Positions 52,157 through 63,269 of a stretch of 64,000 nucleotides of DNA are shown here, piece by piece. The notes under the pieces were generated by a model. The model searched no databases and was not told where the DNA came from. It was given only the letters and a program-made list of their open reading frames with translations. Location of the stretch: the NCBI GenBank assembly GCA_902585365.1, contig CACIDF010000003.1, positions 1 to 64,000 of the forward strand, given 5' to 3'. Made by a program: the position numbers and the translations under genes. Numbering within the stretch: position 1 is the first letter of the stretch; every line of letters starts with the position of its first letter. This DNA is from an uncultured Pelagibacteraceae bacterium (GTDB lineage: Bacteria; Pseudomonadota; Alphaproteobacteria; Pelagibacterales; Pelagibacteraceae).

Positions 52157-53610
52157 TTAATCCACCAATCAGTTATATTATTTTTAAAGCTTATATTTTT
52201 TTCTAAAGCAAATGCGATATTTAAAATACTTTGCTCATCAAATGCCTTTCCTATAACCTGTAAACCTAGTGGGTAGCCTTTTTTATCATGACCCGCTGGA
52301 ATTGATATAGCAGGTAAGCCTGCAAGATTAATTGGAACTGTGAAAATATCATTCAAATACATTGATACTGGATCGTTTAATTTCTCTCCAATCTTAAAGG
52401 CAGAGCTTGGCGTAGATGGAGTTAATATAGCGTCTACTTTTTTATAAGCCTCATCAAAATCATTTTTGATTAGTCTTCTTACTTTTTGTGCTTTTAAATA
52501 ATATGCATCGTAATAACCTGATGATAAAACATATGTTCCAATCATAATTCTTCGCTTTACTTCATCACCAAAGCCCTCTGATCTTGTTTTTTCATACATA
52601 TCTATAAGATTTTCACCTTTTGATCTAAAACCATATTTTACACCATCGTATCGAGCAAGATTTGATGAGGCTTCTGCGGGAGCTACGATGTAATATGTTG
52701 GTAAAGCATAATTAGTATTAGGTAAACTTATCTCAATAATTTCACCACCATTTTCTTTAATAATTTTTATTCCTTTTTCCCATAGCTCATCAATTTCTTT
52801 TGGCATTCCATCAACTCTATATTCTTTTGGTATACCTATTTTTTTTCCTTTAATATTCTCATTTAAATTATTTAAATAATTTTCTCTTTTGAATTCAACA
52901 GAAGTTGAGTCTTTTGTATCGTAATTACTCATAATTTCTAACATTAAAGAACAATCTTTAACATCATGAGTCATGGGTCCGGCTTGATCCAAAGATGATG
53001 CAAATGCTACTATACCATACCTGGAGCAACTGCCGTATGTTGGTTTTAAACCAACTGTGCCAGTGAAGGACGCTGGTTGTCTAATAGATCCACCTGTATC
53101 TGTACCTATTGTTGCTGGAGTTAATTTTGCAGCAAGTGCTGATGATGATCCACCAGAAGAACCGCCAGGTACTAAATTCTCAGATACTGGATTTTGAACG
53201 TTTCCAAAATAACTTGTTTCATTTGAAGAACCCATTGCAAATTCATCACAGTTTAACTTCCCAATTATAATACCTCCTTCATCTAGAATATTTTGAGTTA
53301 CCGTTGACTCATAAGTTGGGATAAAATTTTCAAGAATTTTACTTCCAGCTGTAGTTCTAATATTTTTTGTACAAAACAAGTCTTTTACAGCAATAGGTAT
53401 GCCAGATAATTTTTTTTTAAAGTCTGGTTTTTGATCAAATATTTTTGCTTTTTTAATTGCATTTTCATAATTTTCAGAAATATAAGCATTAAGTTTTTTT
53501 GATTTTTTTGATCTTTCAATAAAGGCAATAGTTACCTCAGTTGATGATAATTCTTTTTTTTTTATTTTGTCTACAAGTTCAACTAATTTTAAATCTGTTA
53601 TATTGCTCAT
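52153..53610 (-). CDS. gatA: Asp-tRNA(Asn)/Glu-tRNA(Gln) amidotransferase subunit A
   Basis: '[24 protein letters not shown]', '[14 protein letters not shown]', '[15 protein letters not shown]'. Confidence 0.98.
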   Translation of the reverse strand: MSNITDLKLVELVDKIKKKELSSTEVTIAFIERSKKSKKLNAYISENYENAIKKAKIFDQKPDFKKKLSGIPIAVKDLFCTKNIRTTAGSKILENFIPTYESTVTQNILDEGGIIIGKLNCDEFAMGSSNETSYFGNVQNPVSENLVPGGSSGGSSSALAAKLTPATIGTDTGGSIRQPASFTGTVGLKPTYGSCSRYGIVAFASSLDQAGPMTHDVKDCSLMLEIMSNYDTKDSTSVEFKRENYLNNLNENIKGKKIGIPKEYRVDGMPKEIDELWEKGIKIIKENGGEIIEISLPNTNYALPTYYIVAPAEASSNLARYDGVKYGFRSKGENLIDMYEKTRSEGFGDEVKRRIMIGTYVLSSGYYDAYYLKAQKVRRLIKNDFDEAYKKVDAILTPSTPSSAFKIGEKLNDPVSMYLNDIFTVPINLAGLPAISIPAGHDKKGYPLGLQVIGKAFDEQSILNIAFALEKNISFKNNITDWWIK

Positions 53611-53897
53611 TATTCAACTACCTTGGGTACAACAAAAAAATCTTTATTTTTGTCTGGTGAATTTTTTAAAATATCCTCACGAATATTTTCAGATTTTATC
53701 TCGTCTTTACGTAGTTTTAATGTAGTTTCAGCAATTGAAGTTAATGGTTCAGTATTTTTTGTATCTAATTCATTTAATTTTTCAATAAAAGAAAATATTG
53801 AATTTAAATCTTTACCTAATTTTTTAGCTTTATTATCATCGATTGAAATCCTAGATAATTTAGATATGTGCTTTACTGTTTTAAGATCAATTGTCAT
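53610..53897 (-). CDS. gatC: Asp-tRNA(Asn)/Glu-tRNA(Gln) amidotransferase subunit C
   Basis: 'VKHISKLSRISI...FSFIEKLNELDTKNTEPLTS', 'FFVVPKVVE'. Confidence 0.96.
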   Translation of the reverse strand: MTIDLKTVKHISKLSRISIDDNKAKKLGKDLNSIFSFIEKLNELDTKNTEPLTSIAETTLKLRKDEIKSENIREDILKNSPDKNKDFFVVPKVVE

Positions 53898-53942
53898 ATG
53901 ATATGAATATCAAAAACTATCATTAAATCTAAAAAATACAAT

Positions 53943-54398
53943 ATGATCACTATTGAGCATCTTAAGAAAAAAATTGACAGTAATGCGAGATTAATTGGTT
54001 TGGATTTAGGGTCAAAACGTATAGGTGTAGCAATTTGTGATGATAAAAGAAAAATATCTACTCCTTTTAAAACAATAGATTATAAGAATATGCAATATCT
54101 ATTGGATCAATTAACAAACATTATTTATGAAAATAACGTGTCTGGAATTATAATTGGATTCCCAATTAATATGGATGGCAGTTTAGGTAGAGCAGCTCAA
54201 TCTGTTACCGATAAAGCAAATGTGATATCAAAACATTTAAAAATCGATGTTGTACTTTGGGATGAGAGAATGTCAACCAAAGGTGCTTTTAATATCTCTA
54301 AAGAACTAGAAGTTAATGTAACAAAAAGAGAGAAAAAAATTGATGAAAATGCTGCATCATTCATTTTACAAGGCGCAATCGATTATCTCAATAATTAA
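53943..54398 (+). CDS. ruvX: RuvX/YqgF-like Holliday junction resolvase family protein
   Basis: 'LIGLDLGSKRIGVAICDDKRKISTPF', 'GIIIGFPINMDGSLG', 'LWDERMSTKGA'. Confidence 0.94.
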   Translation: MITIEHLKKKIDSNARLIGLDLGSKRIGVAICDDKRKISTPFKTIDYKNMQYLLDQLTNIIYENNVSGIIIGFPINMDGSLGRAAQSVTDKANVISKHLKIDVVLWDERMSTKGAFNISKELEVNVTKREKKIDENAASFILQGAIDYLNN

Positions 54399-54439
54399 GC
54401 TTGCATTAAACATGCTTTGAAGTTATAGAGTTAGTTTTA

Positions 54440-55378
54440 ATGGCCTATTCAAAAAATGCTGTTAAAATTTCTAAAAAACATCTTCTAGGTATTCAAGATC
54501 TATCAATCACTGATGTAAAGACTATTCTTTTAGAGTCAAAAAACTTCATAGCTTTGAACAAAAGTAAAAATAAAAAAATAGATATCTTGAGAGGTAAAAC
54601 ACAAATAAATTTATTTTTTGAACCATCTACTAGAACTCAAAGTTCATTTGAGCTTGCTGGAAAGAGATTGGGTGCTGATGTTATGTCTATGAATATAACT
54701 AATTCAGCAATTAAAAAAGGAGAAACTTTAATAGACACTGCAATGACTTTAAATGCGATGCACCCTGATATTATTGTTGTAAGGCATCAAGACTCGGGTG
54801 CCTCAAATTTATTGTCACAAAAAGTTAACTGTGCAGTATTAAATGCAGGCGATGGCAGAAGAGAACATCCTACCCAAGCATTGCTTGATGCTTTAACAAT
54901 TATGGAGAAAAAAAATAAAATAGAAGGTCTTAAAATTGCAATTTGTGGAGATATACTTCATTCAAGAGTTGCTAGATCAAATATTTATTTATTAAATATG
55001 TTGGGTGCAGACATAAATATAGTTGCACCATCTAATTTGATGCCAAAAGATTTAGAAAAATTTGGTGTCAACACTTTTACAAATATGAAAGAAGGAGTGA
55101 AAGATTGTGACATTGTGATGATGTTAAGATTACAAAATGAAAGAATGACAAGTTCATTCCTTTCATCAAATAGAGAGTATTATGAATATTATGGTCTTAC
55201 ACCAGATAAATTAGAGAAAGCAAAAAGTGATGCAATTATTATGCACCCTGGTCCTATGAATAGGGGAATAGAAATTGATACGAAATTAGCTGATGACATT
55301 AATAAAAGTGTAATTAAAGAACAGGTTGAATTAGGTGTTGCTGTAAGAATGGCCTGTCTAAAGTTATTTTGTGAATGA
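54440..55378 (+). CDS. pyrB: Aspartate carbamoyltransferase catalytic subunit
   Basis: '[23 protein letters not shown]', '[17 protein letters not shown]', '[13 protein letters not shown]'. Confidence 0.97.
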   Translation: MAYSKNAVKISKKHLLGIQDLSITDVKTILLESKNFIALNKSKNKKIDILRGKTQINLFFEPSTRTQSSFELAGKRLGADVMSMNITNSAIKKGETLIDTAMTLNAMHPDIIVVRHQDSGASNLLSQKVNCAVLNAGDGRREHPTQALLDALTIMEKKNKIEGLKIAICGDILHSRVARSNIYLLNMLGADINIVAPSNLMPKDLEKFGVNTFTNMKEGVKDCDIVMMLRLQNERMTSSFLSSNREYYEYYGLTPDKLEKAKSDAIIMHPGPMNRGIEIDTKLADDINKSVIKEQVELGVAVRMACLKLFCE

Positions 55379-56664
55379 TGAAAAAACAATATTTTTTAAA
55401 TGCAAAAATAATAGATCCTAAAAACTCTATAGATGAAATAGGCGGTTTGATTATTGGCGAAAATGGAAAAATTGAAGCGATAGGTAAAAAAGTAAACCAG
55501 AATAATATTCCTGCTAGAGAAAAATATATAGATCTTAAAGAAAAATTTATATTTCCTGGTCTTGTTGATATGAGAGTATTTGTAGGTGAGCCAGGCTACG
55601 AATATAAGGAAAATTTTAGAACATTAAGTAATGCAGCTCTAGCTGGAGGTGTTACATCTGTTGTTACAATGCCTAATACTTCTCCTGTTATAGATAATGT
55701 TTCTATGGTTGACTTTCTTAAGAGAAGAGGAAGAGATAAATCAAAGATTAACATATTTCCAACTGCAAGTTTAACAAAAGGTCTGGAAGGAACTAATATG
55801 AATGAATTTGGACTTTTGAATAAAAAAGGAATAATCGGTTATACAGATGGTACGCAAACTATTCAAAATACGAGATTAATGTCTAGAATTATGAGATCTG
55901 CTTTTGATTTAGATGCATTAGTAATTCAACATGCAGAGGATAATGAATTATCAAAAGATGGACAAGTAAATGACGGGATAATTGCAACCAAACTTGGGCT
56001 TCAAGGTATACCAGATTACGCAGAAAAAATTATTATCGAAAGAGATTTAACTTTGCTAGAGGATTTCAATTGTAGATATCATATTGCTCAAATATCATCA
56101 GAAAAGTCTATTGAAATAATTAAAAATAGAAAAGAAATTGTAAAATTTACAACCGGTGTTTCAATTAATAATTTATCATTAAACCAAAATGATATAGGAG
56201 ACTTTCGTACATTCCTTAAATTATCCCCTCCTCTGAGGACAGAGGAGGACAGATTATCTCTAATAAAGGGTATAAACCAAAATTTGATAGATGTTATTGT
56301 CTCAGATCATAAACCTGAAGATGAAGAGTCAAAAAGATTAACATTTTCTCAAGCTGCTACAGGTGCCTCTGGTATAGAAACTCTTTTACCACTTGCATTA
56401 GAATTATTTCACAACGGATCAATAAAATTAAATAAGATAATTGAGTGCCTGACAAGCAATCCAGCTAAAATTTTAAAAATTAATAAAGGAAGTCTTTCTG
56501 TAGGAAGTGATGCTGACTTATGTATTGTTGATATATATAAGCCATGGGTAGTTAAAAAAGAAAAAATGATATCAAAATCAAAAAATACTTGTATAGAGGA
56601 CAAAAAACTACAAGGCAAAGTATTAAGCACTTTTATTAATGGAGTAGAATTGTTTAAATGTTAA
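55375..56664 (+). CDS. pyrC: Dihydroorotase
   Basis: '[45 protein letters not shown]'; '[15 protein letters not shown]'. The usual HxH is replaced by MRVFVGEPG here. Confidence 0.92.
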   Translation: MMKKQYFLNAKIIDPKNSIDEIGGLIIGENGKIEAIGKKVNQNNIPAREKYIDLKEKFIFPGLVDMRVFVGEPGYEYKENFRTLSNAALAGGVTSVVTMPNTSPVIDNVSMVDFLKRRGRDKSKINIFPTASLTKGLEGTNMNEFGLLNKKGIIGYTDGTQTIQNTRLMSRIMRSAFDLDALVIQHAEDNELSKDGQVNDGIIATKLGLQGIPDYAEKIIIERDLTLLEDFNCRYHIAQISSEKSIEIIKNRKEIVKFTTGVSINNLSLNQNDIGDFRTFLKLSPPLRTEEDRLSLIKGINQNLIDVIVSDHKPEDEESKRLTFSQAATGASGIETLLPLALELFHNGSIKLNKIIECLTSNPAKILKINKGSLSVGSDADLCIVDIYKPWVVKKEKMISKSKNTCIEDKKLQGKVLSTFINGVELFKC

Positions 56665-57245
56665 ATTTAGAAATTACTTTGATTATTACAATCTCTTATT
56701 TATTTGGTTCTATTCCATTTGGACTCATCTTAACTAAAATTTTTATCGGTAAAGATATAAGAAAAATAGGTTCTGGAAATATTGGAGCAACTAATGTTTT
56801 AAGATCTGGAAATAAATTTATAGCATATTTAACATTAACTTTAGATATTTTAAAAGCTGTAGTGCCTATTTTATTTGTTAATTTTTATTATAATGATCAG
56901 CTATACTTAGCTTCTTTATCAGTTTTTATAGGTCATGTTTTTCCAGTTTGGCTTAAATTTAAAGGTGGTAAAGGTGTTGCGACTTATGTTGGAATTTTAT
57001 TTTGTTTAAATAATTTGTCAGGAATAATATTTTGTGTAACTTGGTTATTAATTTTTTTTATATTTAAATACTCTTCTTTAAGTTCAATTGTATCCAGTTT
57101 TTGTATACCTATTTTTCAATTTTTTTTTATTTCAGATCCCTTTTATTATTTCTACTTTATAATGTTCATAATGATTTTTTATACACACCGAGAAAATATA
57201 AAACGCCTAATAAATAAGACAGAATCTAAGACAAAAATTTATTAA
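56658..57245 (+). CDS. plsY: Glycerol-3-phosphate acyltransferase PlsY
   Basis: 'YLFGSIPFGLI', 'IRKIGSGNIGATNVLRSGN', 'GHVFPVWLKFKGGKGVATYVG'. Confidence 0.96.
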   Translation: MLNLEITLIITISYLFGSIPFGLILTKIFIGKDIRKIGSGNIGATNVLRSGNKFIAYLTLTLDILKAVVPILFVNFYYNDQLYLASLSVFIGHVFPVWLKFKGGKGVATYVGILFCLNNLSGIIFCVTWLLIFFIFKYSSLSSIVSSFCIPIFQFFFISDPFYYFYFIMFIMIFYTHRENIKRLINKTESKTKIY

Positions 57246-57278
57246 TTTGACTATCTAGGTCTTTAATGTACTTTTGTA

Positions 57279-59867
57279 ATGATGAATTTAGTCATTGTTG
57301 AAAGTCCAGCCAAAGCAAAAACAATAAATAAATATTTAGGAAAAGATTATACAGTTCTTGCAAGTTACGGTCATATAAGAGATTTACCATCTAAAAATGG
57401 ATCTGTAGATCCAGAAAATAAATTCAAAATGATATGGGAAGTAGATAGTTTTTCAAAAAAATATTTAAAAGAAATTACAGATGTAGCAAAAGATTCTGAT
57501 AAGATTATTTTAGCTACAGACCCTGATCGTGAAGGAGAAGCAATAGCATGGCATGTTAAAGAATTTTTAAATGAAAAAAAAATACTTAAAGATAAAAAAA
57601 TTGAAAGAGTGGTATTTAACGAAATCACAAAAAAAGCAGTTATAAATGGCATAGAAAATCCTAGATCACTTGAAGGTCAACTTGTTGACGCTTACATGGC
57701 AAGAAGAGCTTTAGATTATTTAGTAGGTTTCAACATTTCACCAATATTATGGACTAAATTACCAGGCTCTAAGTCAGCTGGCAGAGTCCAATCAGTAGCT
57801 TTAAGATTGTTAACCGAAAGAGAACATGAAATTGAAGTATTTAATCCAGAGGAATTTTGGACAATAAATGTAAATTTTATTACTTCCTCAAAAAATATTT
57901 TAACCTCATCAATATCTGAATTAAACGGGGAAAAAATTGAAAAATTTAGTTTTAGAAATAAAGAAGATATAAATGATGCCATATCAAAAATTAAGGAAAA
58001 AAAATATTTAATTAAAGATATAACTTCAAAAATATATACAAGGAACCCATCAGGTCCTTTCACAACTTCAACTCTCCAGCAATCTGCATCAAGTAAATTA
58101 GGTTTTGGTGCTTCAAGAACAATGCAAATTGCACAGAGACTCTATCAAGGTATTGAGATAGATGGCGATACAAAAGGTTTAATAACTTATATGAGGACTG
58201 ATGGTACCAATATATCTAAAGAAGCTATTCCATTATTTAGAAAATATATAGAAGAAAATTATGGTGACAATTATCTTCCCGAACAAGCTAATAATTATTC
58301 TGGTAAAAAAGCAAAAAACGCACAAGAAGCGCATGAAGCAATTAGACCAACAGAAATAAAAAATTCACCTGAAAGTATAAAAAAATATTTAAGTACAGAC
58401 CAGTATAAATTATATGATCTTATTTGGTCGAGAGCTCTGTCATCTCAAATGCAGCCAGCTAAATTTGATAGAAAAACTATATTAATTACCTCAGAAGATG
58501 GAAAGAATATATTAAAATCTAGTGGCTCAACTATAAAATTTGACGGGTTTTTAAAACTTCAAAAAATTGATGAAAATGATGATGAAAAAATATTACCAGA
58601 AGTGTCTAAAGGACCAATCGAAATAAAAGAATTTAATGATGAGCAGCACTTTACACAACCACCTCCACGTTTTTCAGAAGCAAGTTTAGTGAAAAAATTA
58701 GAGGAATTAGGAATTGGTCGTCCCTCAACATATGCAAGTATTATCTCTGTTATATCTAATAGAGGATATGCTGATATAGTTAATAAGAGATTTTTTCCAA
58801 CCGATAGAGGAAAATTACTATCTGCCTTTTTGGAGAAACTTTTTTCAAGATATGTTGACTATGATTTTACTGCTAAACTTGAAGATCAATTAGATGATAT
58901 TACCTCAGGAAAAGAAAATTGGATAAAAGTTTTAGATCAATTTTGGAAAGATTTTAACGAAAATGTCTCTAATGTTAAGGAGAAAAGGACTAGAGAAGTT
59001 TTAGATTTACTTAATGATAGTTTAGGAAGTTTAATTTTTGAAAAAAATAGTAATGGTAAGGTGGATAGAAGCTGTAAATTATATAATAAAGATTGTAAGT
59101 TTTCAGTTGAAGGAACATTAAGCTTAAAGAATAGCTTTAGAGGTGGGGCATTTATTGGTTGTTCTAATTACCCAGACTGTAAATATACAAGACCATTATC
59201 AAAAGCAAAAGCTGCCGCTCAAGCAAATCTATCAGAACCTAAATTAATAGGAAAAAATGATATAGGGAAAGATATATATTTAAAAAATGGAAGATTTGGA
59301 CCTTATTTACAATACGAACTAAGTAATGAAGAAATAGAAAATATTAAAAAACCAAAAACTAAGGCAAAAAAGAAAAAGAAAGAAGAAAGTAACTTTAAAA
59401 ATGTATCCATACCAAAAGGTTTAGATATAGAGAATGTTGATCTTGATAAGGCGAAATATTTATGTTCACTTCCTAGAATAATAGGTAAACATCCAGACTT
59501 AGATAAAGACATTACAATTAACGTTGGACGATTTGGTCCATATTTAAAGTGTGATAATAAATCAGCAAGATTAGAAAGTATTGAGGAATTATTTAATATT
59601 GGATTGAACAGGGCGATAACTTTGATATCAGAGGCGAAACCTGGAAGAATTTCATCTTCTATTATAAAAGATTTAGGTGAACATCCAGAGGACAAAAAAC
59701 CAGTTAGAATTATGAAAGGTCAGTACGGACCTTACATAAAATATAAATCATTAAATGCTACAATTCCTGAAGAGAAAGATCCAGCTGAACTTACAATGGA
59801 AGAAGCATTGATTTTGATTGAGAAAAGAAAAGAATACGATAGAAGTAAAAAGAAAAAAAATAAATGA
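57279..59867 (+). CDS. topA: DNA topoisomerase I
   Basis: 'LVIVESPAKAKTINKYLGKDYTVLASYGHIRDLP', 'ATDPDREGEAIAWH', 'LITYMRTDGTNIS', C-terminal Zn and topo-C repeats. Confidence 0.98.
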   Translation: MMNLVIVESPAKAKTINKYLGKDYTVLASYGHIRDLPSKNGSVDPENKFKMIWEVDSFSKKYLKEITDVAKDSDKIILATDPDREGEAIAWHVKEFLNEKKILKDKKIERVVFNEITKKAVINGIENPRSLEGQLVDAYMARRALDYLVGFNISPILWTKLPGSKSAGRVQSVALRLLTEREHEIEVFNPEEFWTINVNFITSSKNILTSSISELNGEKIEKFSFRNKEDINDAISKIKEKKYLIKDITSKIYTRNPSGPFTTSTLQQSASSKLGFGASRTMQIAQRLYQGIEIDGDTKGLITYMRTDGTNISKEAIPLFRKYIEENYGDNYLPEQANNYSGKKAKNAQEAHEAIRPTEIKNSPESIKKYLSTDQYKLYDLIWSRALSSQMQPAKFDRKTILITSEDGKNILKSSGSTIKFDGFLKLQKIDENDDEKILPEVSKGPIEIKEFNDEQHFTQPPPRFSEASLVKKLEELGIGRPSTYASIISVISNRGYADIVNKRFFPTDRGKLLSAFLEKLFSRYVDYDFTAKLEDQLDDITSGKENWIKVLDQFWKDFNENVSNVKEKRTREVLDLLNDSLGSLIFEKNSNGKVDRSCKLYNKDCKFSVEGTLSLKNSFRGGAFIGCSNYPDCKYTRPLSKAKAAAQANLSEPKLIGKNDIGKDIYLKNGRFGPYLQYELSNEEIENIKKPKTKAKKKKKEESNFKNVSIPKGLDIENVDLDKAKYLCSLPRIIGKHPDLDKDITINVGRFGPYLKCDNKSARLESIEELFNIGLNRAITLISEAKPGRISSSIIKDLGEHPEDKKPVRIMKGQYGPYIKYKSLNATIPEEKDPAELTMEEALILIEKRKEYDRSKKKKNK

Positions 59868-60325
59868 GTGCTGATAAAAAATTAAAAGAAAATAACATTG
59901 TTTTACCTGAAGCGCCCGCACCAGTTGGATCATACGTAGCAAGTAAGATTGTTGGAAAATTATTATATATTTCAGGGCAAATCTCTATGAGCTCAAAAGG
60001 TGAGTTGATAAAAGGTAAATTAGGTAAAGATTTAAATACTGAAGACGGATATAAAGCAGCAGAAAGGTGTGCTTTAAGTATTTTGGCTCAAGCAAAGAAA
60101 ATATTATCTGGAGATCTAGATAAAATAAAATCCTGTATAAAAATTGTAGGTTTTGTTAATTCAACAGATGATTTTGTAGAACAACCAAAGGTTATTAACG
60201 GTGCATCTGATATGTTGGTTAAGATCCTAGAGGATAAAGGCATACATACTAGGGCGGCAGTTAGTGTAAATAGCTTACCGTTAGGTGTTGCGGTTGAGAT
60301 TGATGCAATTTTTGAAATAAAATAA
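59864..60325 (+). CDS. RidA/YjgF family protein
   Basis: 'GSYVASKIVGKLLYISGQISM', 'IHTRAAVSVNSLPLGVAVEIDAIFEI'. Confidence 0.93.
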   Translation: MSADKKLKENNIVLPEAPAPVGSYVASKIVGKLLYISGQISMSSKGELIKGKLGKDLNTEDGYKAAERCALSILAQAKKILSGDLDKIKSCIKIVGFVNSTDDFVEQPKVINGASDMLVKILEDKGIHTRAAVSVNSLPLGVAVEIDAIFEIK

Positions 60326-61624
60326 CTATCTTCCTATACCAAAATAATTAATACCTTTTTTTTTCATTGATTTTGGAGAATACAGATTACGCATATCAAA
60401 TACTTTAAAATAGCTCTTTTTAATTAATTTTTTGAAATTTAAAGTTTTGAATTCATTCCATTCAGTGTGAAGTATTATTAAATCTGATCTATGGCATGCT
60501 TGAGATACATTTTTACAATATCTAACTCTTTTAAATTTTTTAAATTCATTTTTTTTACCTGACGGATCAAAATAATTGATAATAGCTCCTTTTTTTAATA
60601 ATTTTGGTATCATATATAAACTTGATGCTTCTCTCATATCGTCAGTACTAGGCTTGAAAGTAACTCCTAAAAAAGTTATTAATTTATTTTTTAGATTATT
60701 GTTTAAAATTTTGTATACTTTATCTGTTAATAATTTTTTTCTATTTTCATTTGATTTAATTACAGCTTTTATAATTGATAAATTTGATTTAAACTTATTT
60801 GAGGTATCTATTATTGCTCTAGTATCTTTGGGAAAACAAGAACCACCATATGCTGGGCCTGCTCTTAAAAATCTATCCCCTATTCGTTGATCTGATCCCA
60901 TGCCTTGAGAAATTTCTTTAATATCAACATTTGTTTTTTCACAAAGATTTGCTAATTCATTGATATAAGATATCTTTGTAGCTAGAAAAGCATTTGATGC
61001 ATATTTAATTAGCTCAGCTCCACGTCTTGAAGTTCTAAAATATCTACTTGTCTTTTTAATTATGGGTAAATAAAGGTTTTTAAGATATTTATTTGCCTTA
61101 TTACTATCAGTTCCAACTACAACTCTATCAGGGCTCAAAAAATCTCTTATTGCTTCACCCTCTCTTAAAAATTCAGGATTAGAAACAACATCTACCAATT
61201 TTTTTCTTTTTTGTTTTATCAAAATTTTTTCAATTTTATCACCAGTAGTGACAGGTACTGTAGACTTTGTGATAACAACTTTGTATTTTTTTATAAATTT
61301 TTTTAAATTATTGGCAACATTAAAAACATATTTCAAATCAGCCGAGTTGCTATTTTTTTTAGTGGGAGTACCAACGCAAATAAATATAATATCAGAGTTT
61401 TCTACTGCTTCTTTTAAATTATTCGTAAAAATTAATCTTTGTTGTTTATAATTACGTTTTAAGATTTCCTCTAGACCTGGTTCATATATTGGAAGTATTC
61501 CTTTATTAAGTGCATTAATTTTTTCAATATCATTATCTACACAATAAACAGTATTTCCTAAATCTGAAAAACAAACTCCACTAACCAAACCAACATAGCC
61601 TGTTCCAATCATGCATAATTTCAT
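60326..61624 (-). CDS. ugd: UDP-glucose 6-dehydrogenase
   Basis: 'MKLCMIGTGYVGLVSGVCFSDLGN', 'GPAYGGSCFPKDTRAI', 'GVTFKPSTDDMREASSLYM'. Confidence 0.95.
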   Translation of the reverse strand: MKLCMIGTGYVGLVSGVCFSDLGNTVYCVDNDIEKINALNKGILPIYEPGLEEILKRNYKQQRLIFTNNLKEAVENSDIIFICVGTPTKKNSNSADLKYVFNVANNLKKFIKKYKVVITKSTVPVTTGDKIEKILIKQKRKKLVDVVSNPEFLREGEAIRDFLSPDRVVVGTDSNKANKYLKNLYLPIIKKTSRYFRTSRRGAELIKYASNAFLATKISYINELANLCEKTNVDIKEISQGMGSDQRIGDRFLRAGPAYGGSCFPKDTRAIIDTSNKFKSNLSIIKAVIKSNENRKKLLTDKVYKILNNNLKNKLITFLGVTFKPSTDDMREASSLYMIPKLLKKGAIINYFDPSGKKNEFKKFKRVRYCKNVSQACHRSDLIILHTEWNEFKTLNFKKLIKKSYFKVFDMRNLYSPKSMKKKGINYFGIGR

Positions 61625-62436
61625 AACTTTGATATTTCTATTCCTGATTTAATATACCCAGACATACTCCCACAATCTAAATATTTTCCACGGAATTTAT
61701 GTCCAATAAATTTGTCACCTTCGTTTATCAATTTTTTGATTGCGTCAGTAATATGAATTTCACCACCTTTACCTGGTTTAAGATTTTTTAGTTTGGAAAA
61801 TATTTTTTTTGGAAGGATATATCTACCTATAACAGCATTTGTTGAAGGTGCATTTTTAATAGTTGGTTTTTCAATAACATCTTTAATAAAAAAATTATTC
61901 TTATTAAGTCTTTTAGATAATGAATAAATGCCCCATCTACTTACATTATTTTTTTTAACTTTCATACTCGCCATCACAGAACATTTATTTTTCATACTTA
62001 TGCTAATCATATCTTTTGAACAATTATTTTTTACGATTAAATCATCTGGTAACAACATTAAAAAATATTTATCTTTTATAAATTTCTTTGTTTTAAGCAC
62101 AGCATCGCCTGTACCCAAAGGTTTATTTTGATATACAAATTTTATCATCTTTTTATATTTTAGGATTTTTCTATACTCGTTAATTATTCTTTTATCTTTC
62201 TTTTTTTTTATAATCTTTTTATAAAAACTATCCTTATAAAAATAATCTTTTATCATCATTTTTTTTTTGGAAATTATAAATACAACTTCTTTAATGCCGG
62301 CATCAATGCATTCATCTAGTATATATTCAATGCCAGCTTTACCGTTCATTGGTAACAATTCTTTTGCAAAAACGCTAGTTAATGGCAGTAGTCTTGTACC
62401 AAGACCTGCCAAAGGTATTATTGCTTGTCTAATCAT
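61621..62436 (-). CDS. galU: UTP--glucose-1-phosphate uridylyltransferase
   Basis: 'IIPLAGLGTRLLPLTSVFAKELLPMNGKAGIEYILDECIDAGI', 'KPLGTGDAVL', 'GEIHITDAI'. Confidence 0.94.
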   Translation of the reverse strand: MIRQAIIPLAGLGTRLLPLTSVFAKELLPMNGKAGIEYILDECIDAGIKEVVFIISKKKMMIKDYFYKDSFYKKIIKKKKDKRIINEYRKILKYKKMIKFVYQNKPLGTGDAVLKTKKFIKDKYFLMLLPDDLIVKNNCSKDMISISMKNKCSVMASMKVKKNNVSRWGIYSLSKRLNKNNFFIKDVIEKPTIKNAPSTNAVIGRYILPKKIFSKLKNLKPGKGGEIHITDAIKKLINEGDKFIGHKFRGKYLDCGSMSGYIKSGIEISKL

Positions 62437-62465
62437 AAATAACTATTATTAGTGAAGTACCATAA

Positions 62466-63269
62466 ATGATTATTTTTAAAAGCATTAATAAACTTAACAA
62501 AGAAGTTAATTTTAAGGCAGATATTGGTTTTGTCCCAACCATGGGGGCTTTACATCAAGGACACGTGAGTTTGATAAAAAAATCACAAAAAAAAAGCAAA
62601 AAAACATTAGTAAGTATATTTGTTAACCCTTCGCAATTTAATAATAAAGAAGATTATAAAAAATACCCAAAAAATATTCAAAAAGATCTTAAATTGTTAA
62701 AAAATCTCAAAGTAGACTATGTTTTAATACCTACTGTTAAAGATGTATATGGAAATAAGAGTAAAAGAAAATTTAAAATTAGCAAATCAAATAAAATATT
62801 ATGTGCCAAATATAGACCTGGTCATTTTGAAGGAGTTTTAGGTGTAATATATCAATACATCAAAAAATTAGAAATAAATAAAATATTTTTAGGTGAAAAA
62901 GACTATCAACAATACATACTTATTAGAGATTTTTTAAAAAAAAAATCAAATGTGAAAAGCATACTGTGCAAAACAATTAGAATGAAGAATGGACTTGCTT
63001 ATTCATCAAGAAATATATTATTAAATCAAAAATCTATAAAAAGATCTGCTTTGCTTGTTTCAAAATTAAAAAAATTATTTATTCAGTTAAAAAAAGATTT
63101 GAATAATAAATTTATAATAAATGATTTCATAAATAGAAATAACGAATTTAATATTGAATATTTAGAATTAAGAAATAAAAATAACTTAAGTAAAAAAATA
63201 AGTAAAAAAAATGTAAAAATTTTTATTGCTTTTTATATTCAAGGAATAAGGTTAATAGATAACTTTTAA
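62466..63269 (+). CDS. panC: Pantoate--beta-alanine ligase
   Basis: 'IGFVPTMGALHQGHVSLIKKSQKKSKKTLVSIFVNPSQFN', 'GEKDYQQ', 'GLAYSSRNILL'. Confidence 0.95.
   Translation: MIIFKSINKLNKEVNFKADIGFVPTMGALHQGHVSLIKKSQKKSKKTLVSIFVNPSQFNNKEDYKKYPKNIQKDLKLLKNLKVDYVLIPTVKDVYGNKSKRKFKISKSNKILCAKYRPGHFEGVLGVIYQYIKKLEINKIFLGEKDYQQYILIRDFLKKKSNVKSILCKTIRMKNGLAYSSRNILLNQKSIKRSALLVSKLKKLFIQLKKDLNNKFIINDFINRNNEFNIEYLELRNKNNLSKKISKKNVKIFIAFYIQGIRLIDNF

Noticed and set aside
57716-58063. 115-aa - strand ORF
   Set aside because: Antisense shadow of topA.
59303-59695. 130-aa - strand ORF
   Set aside because: Antisense shadow of topA with no recognisable motif.
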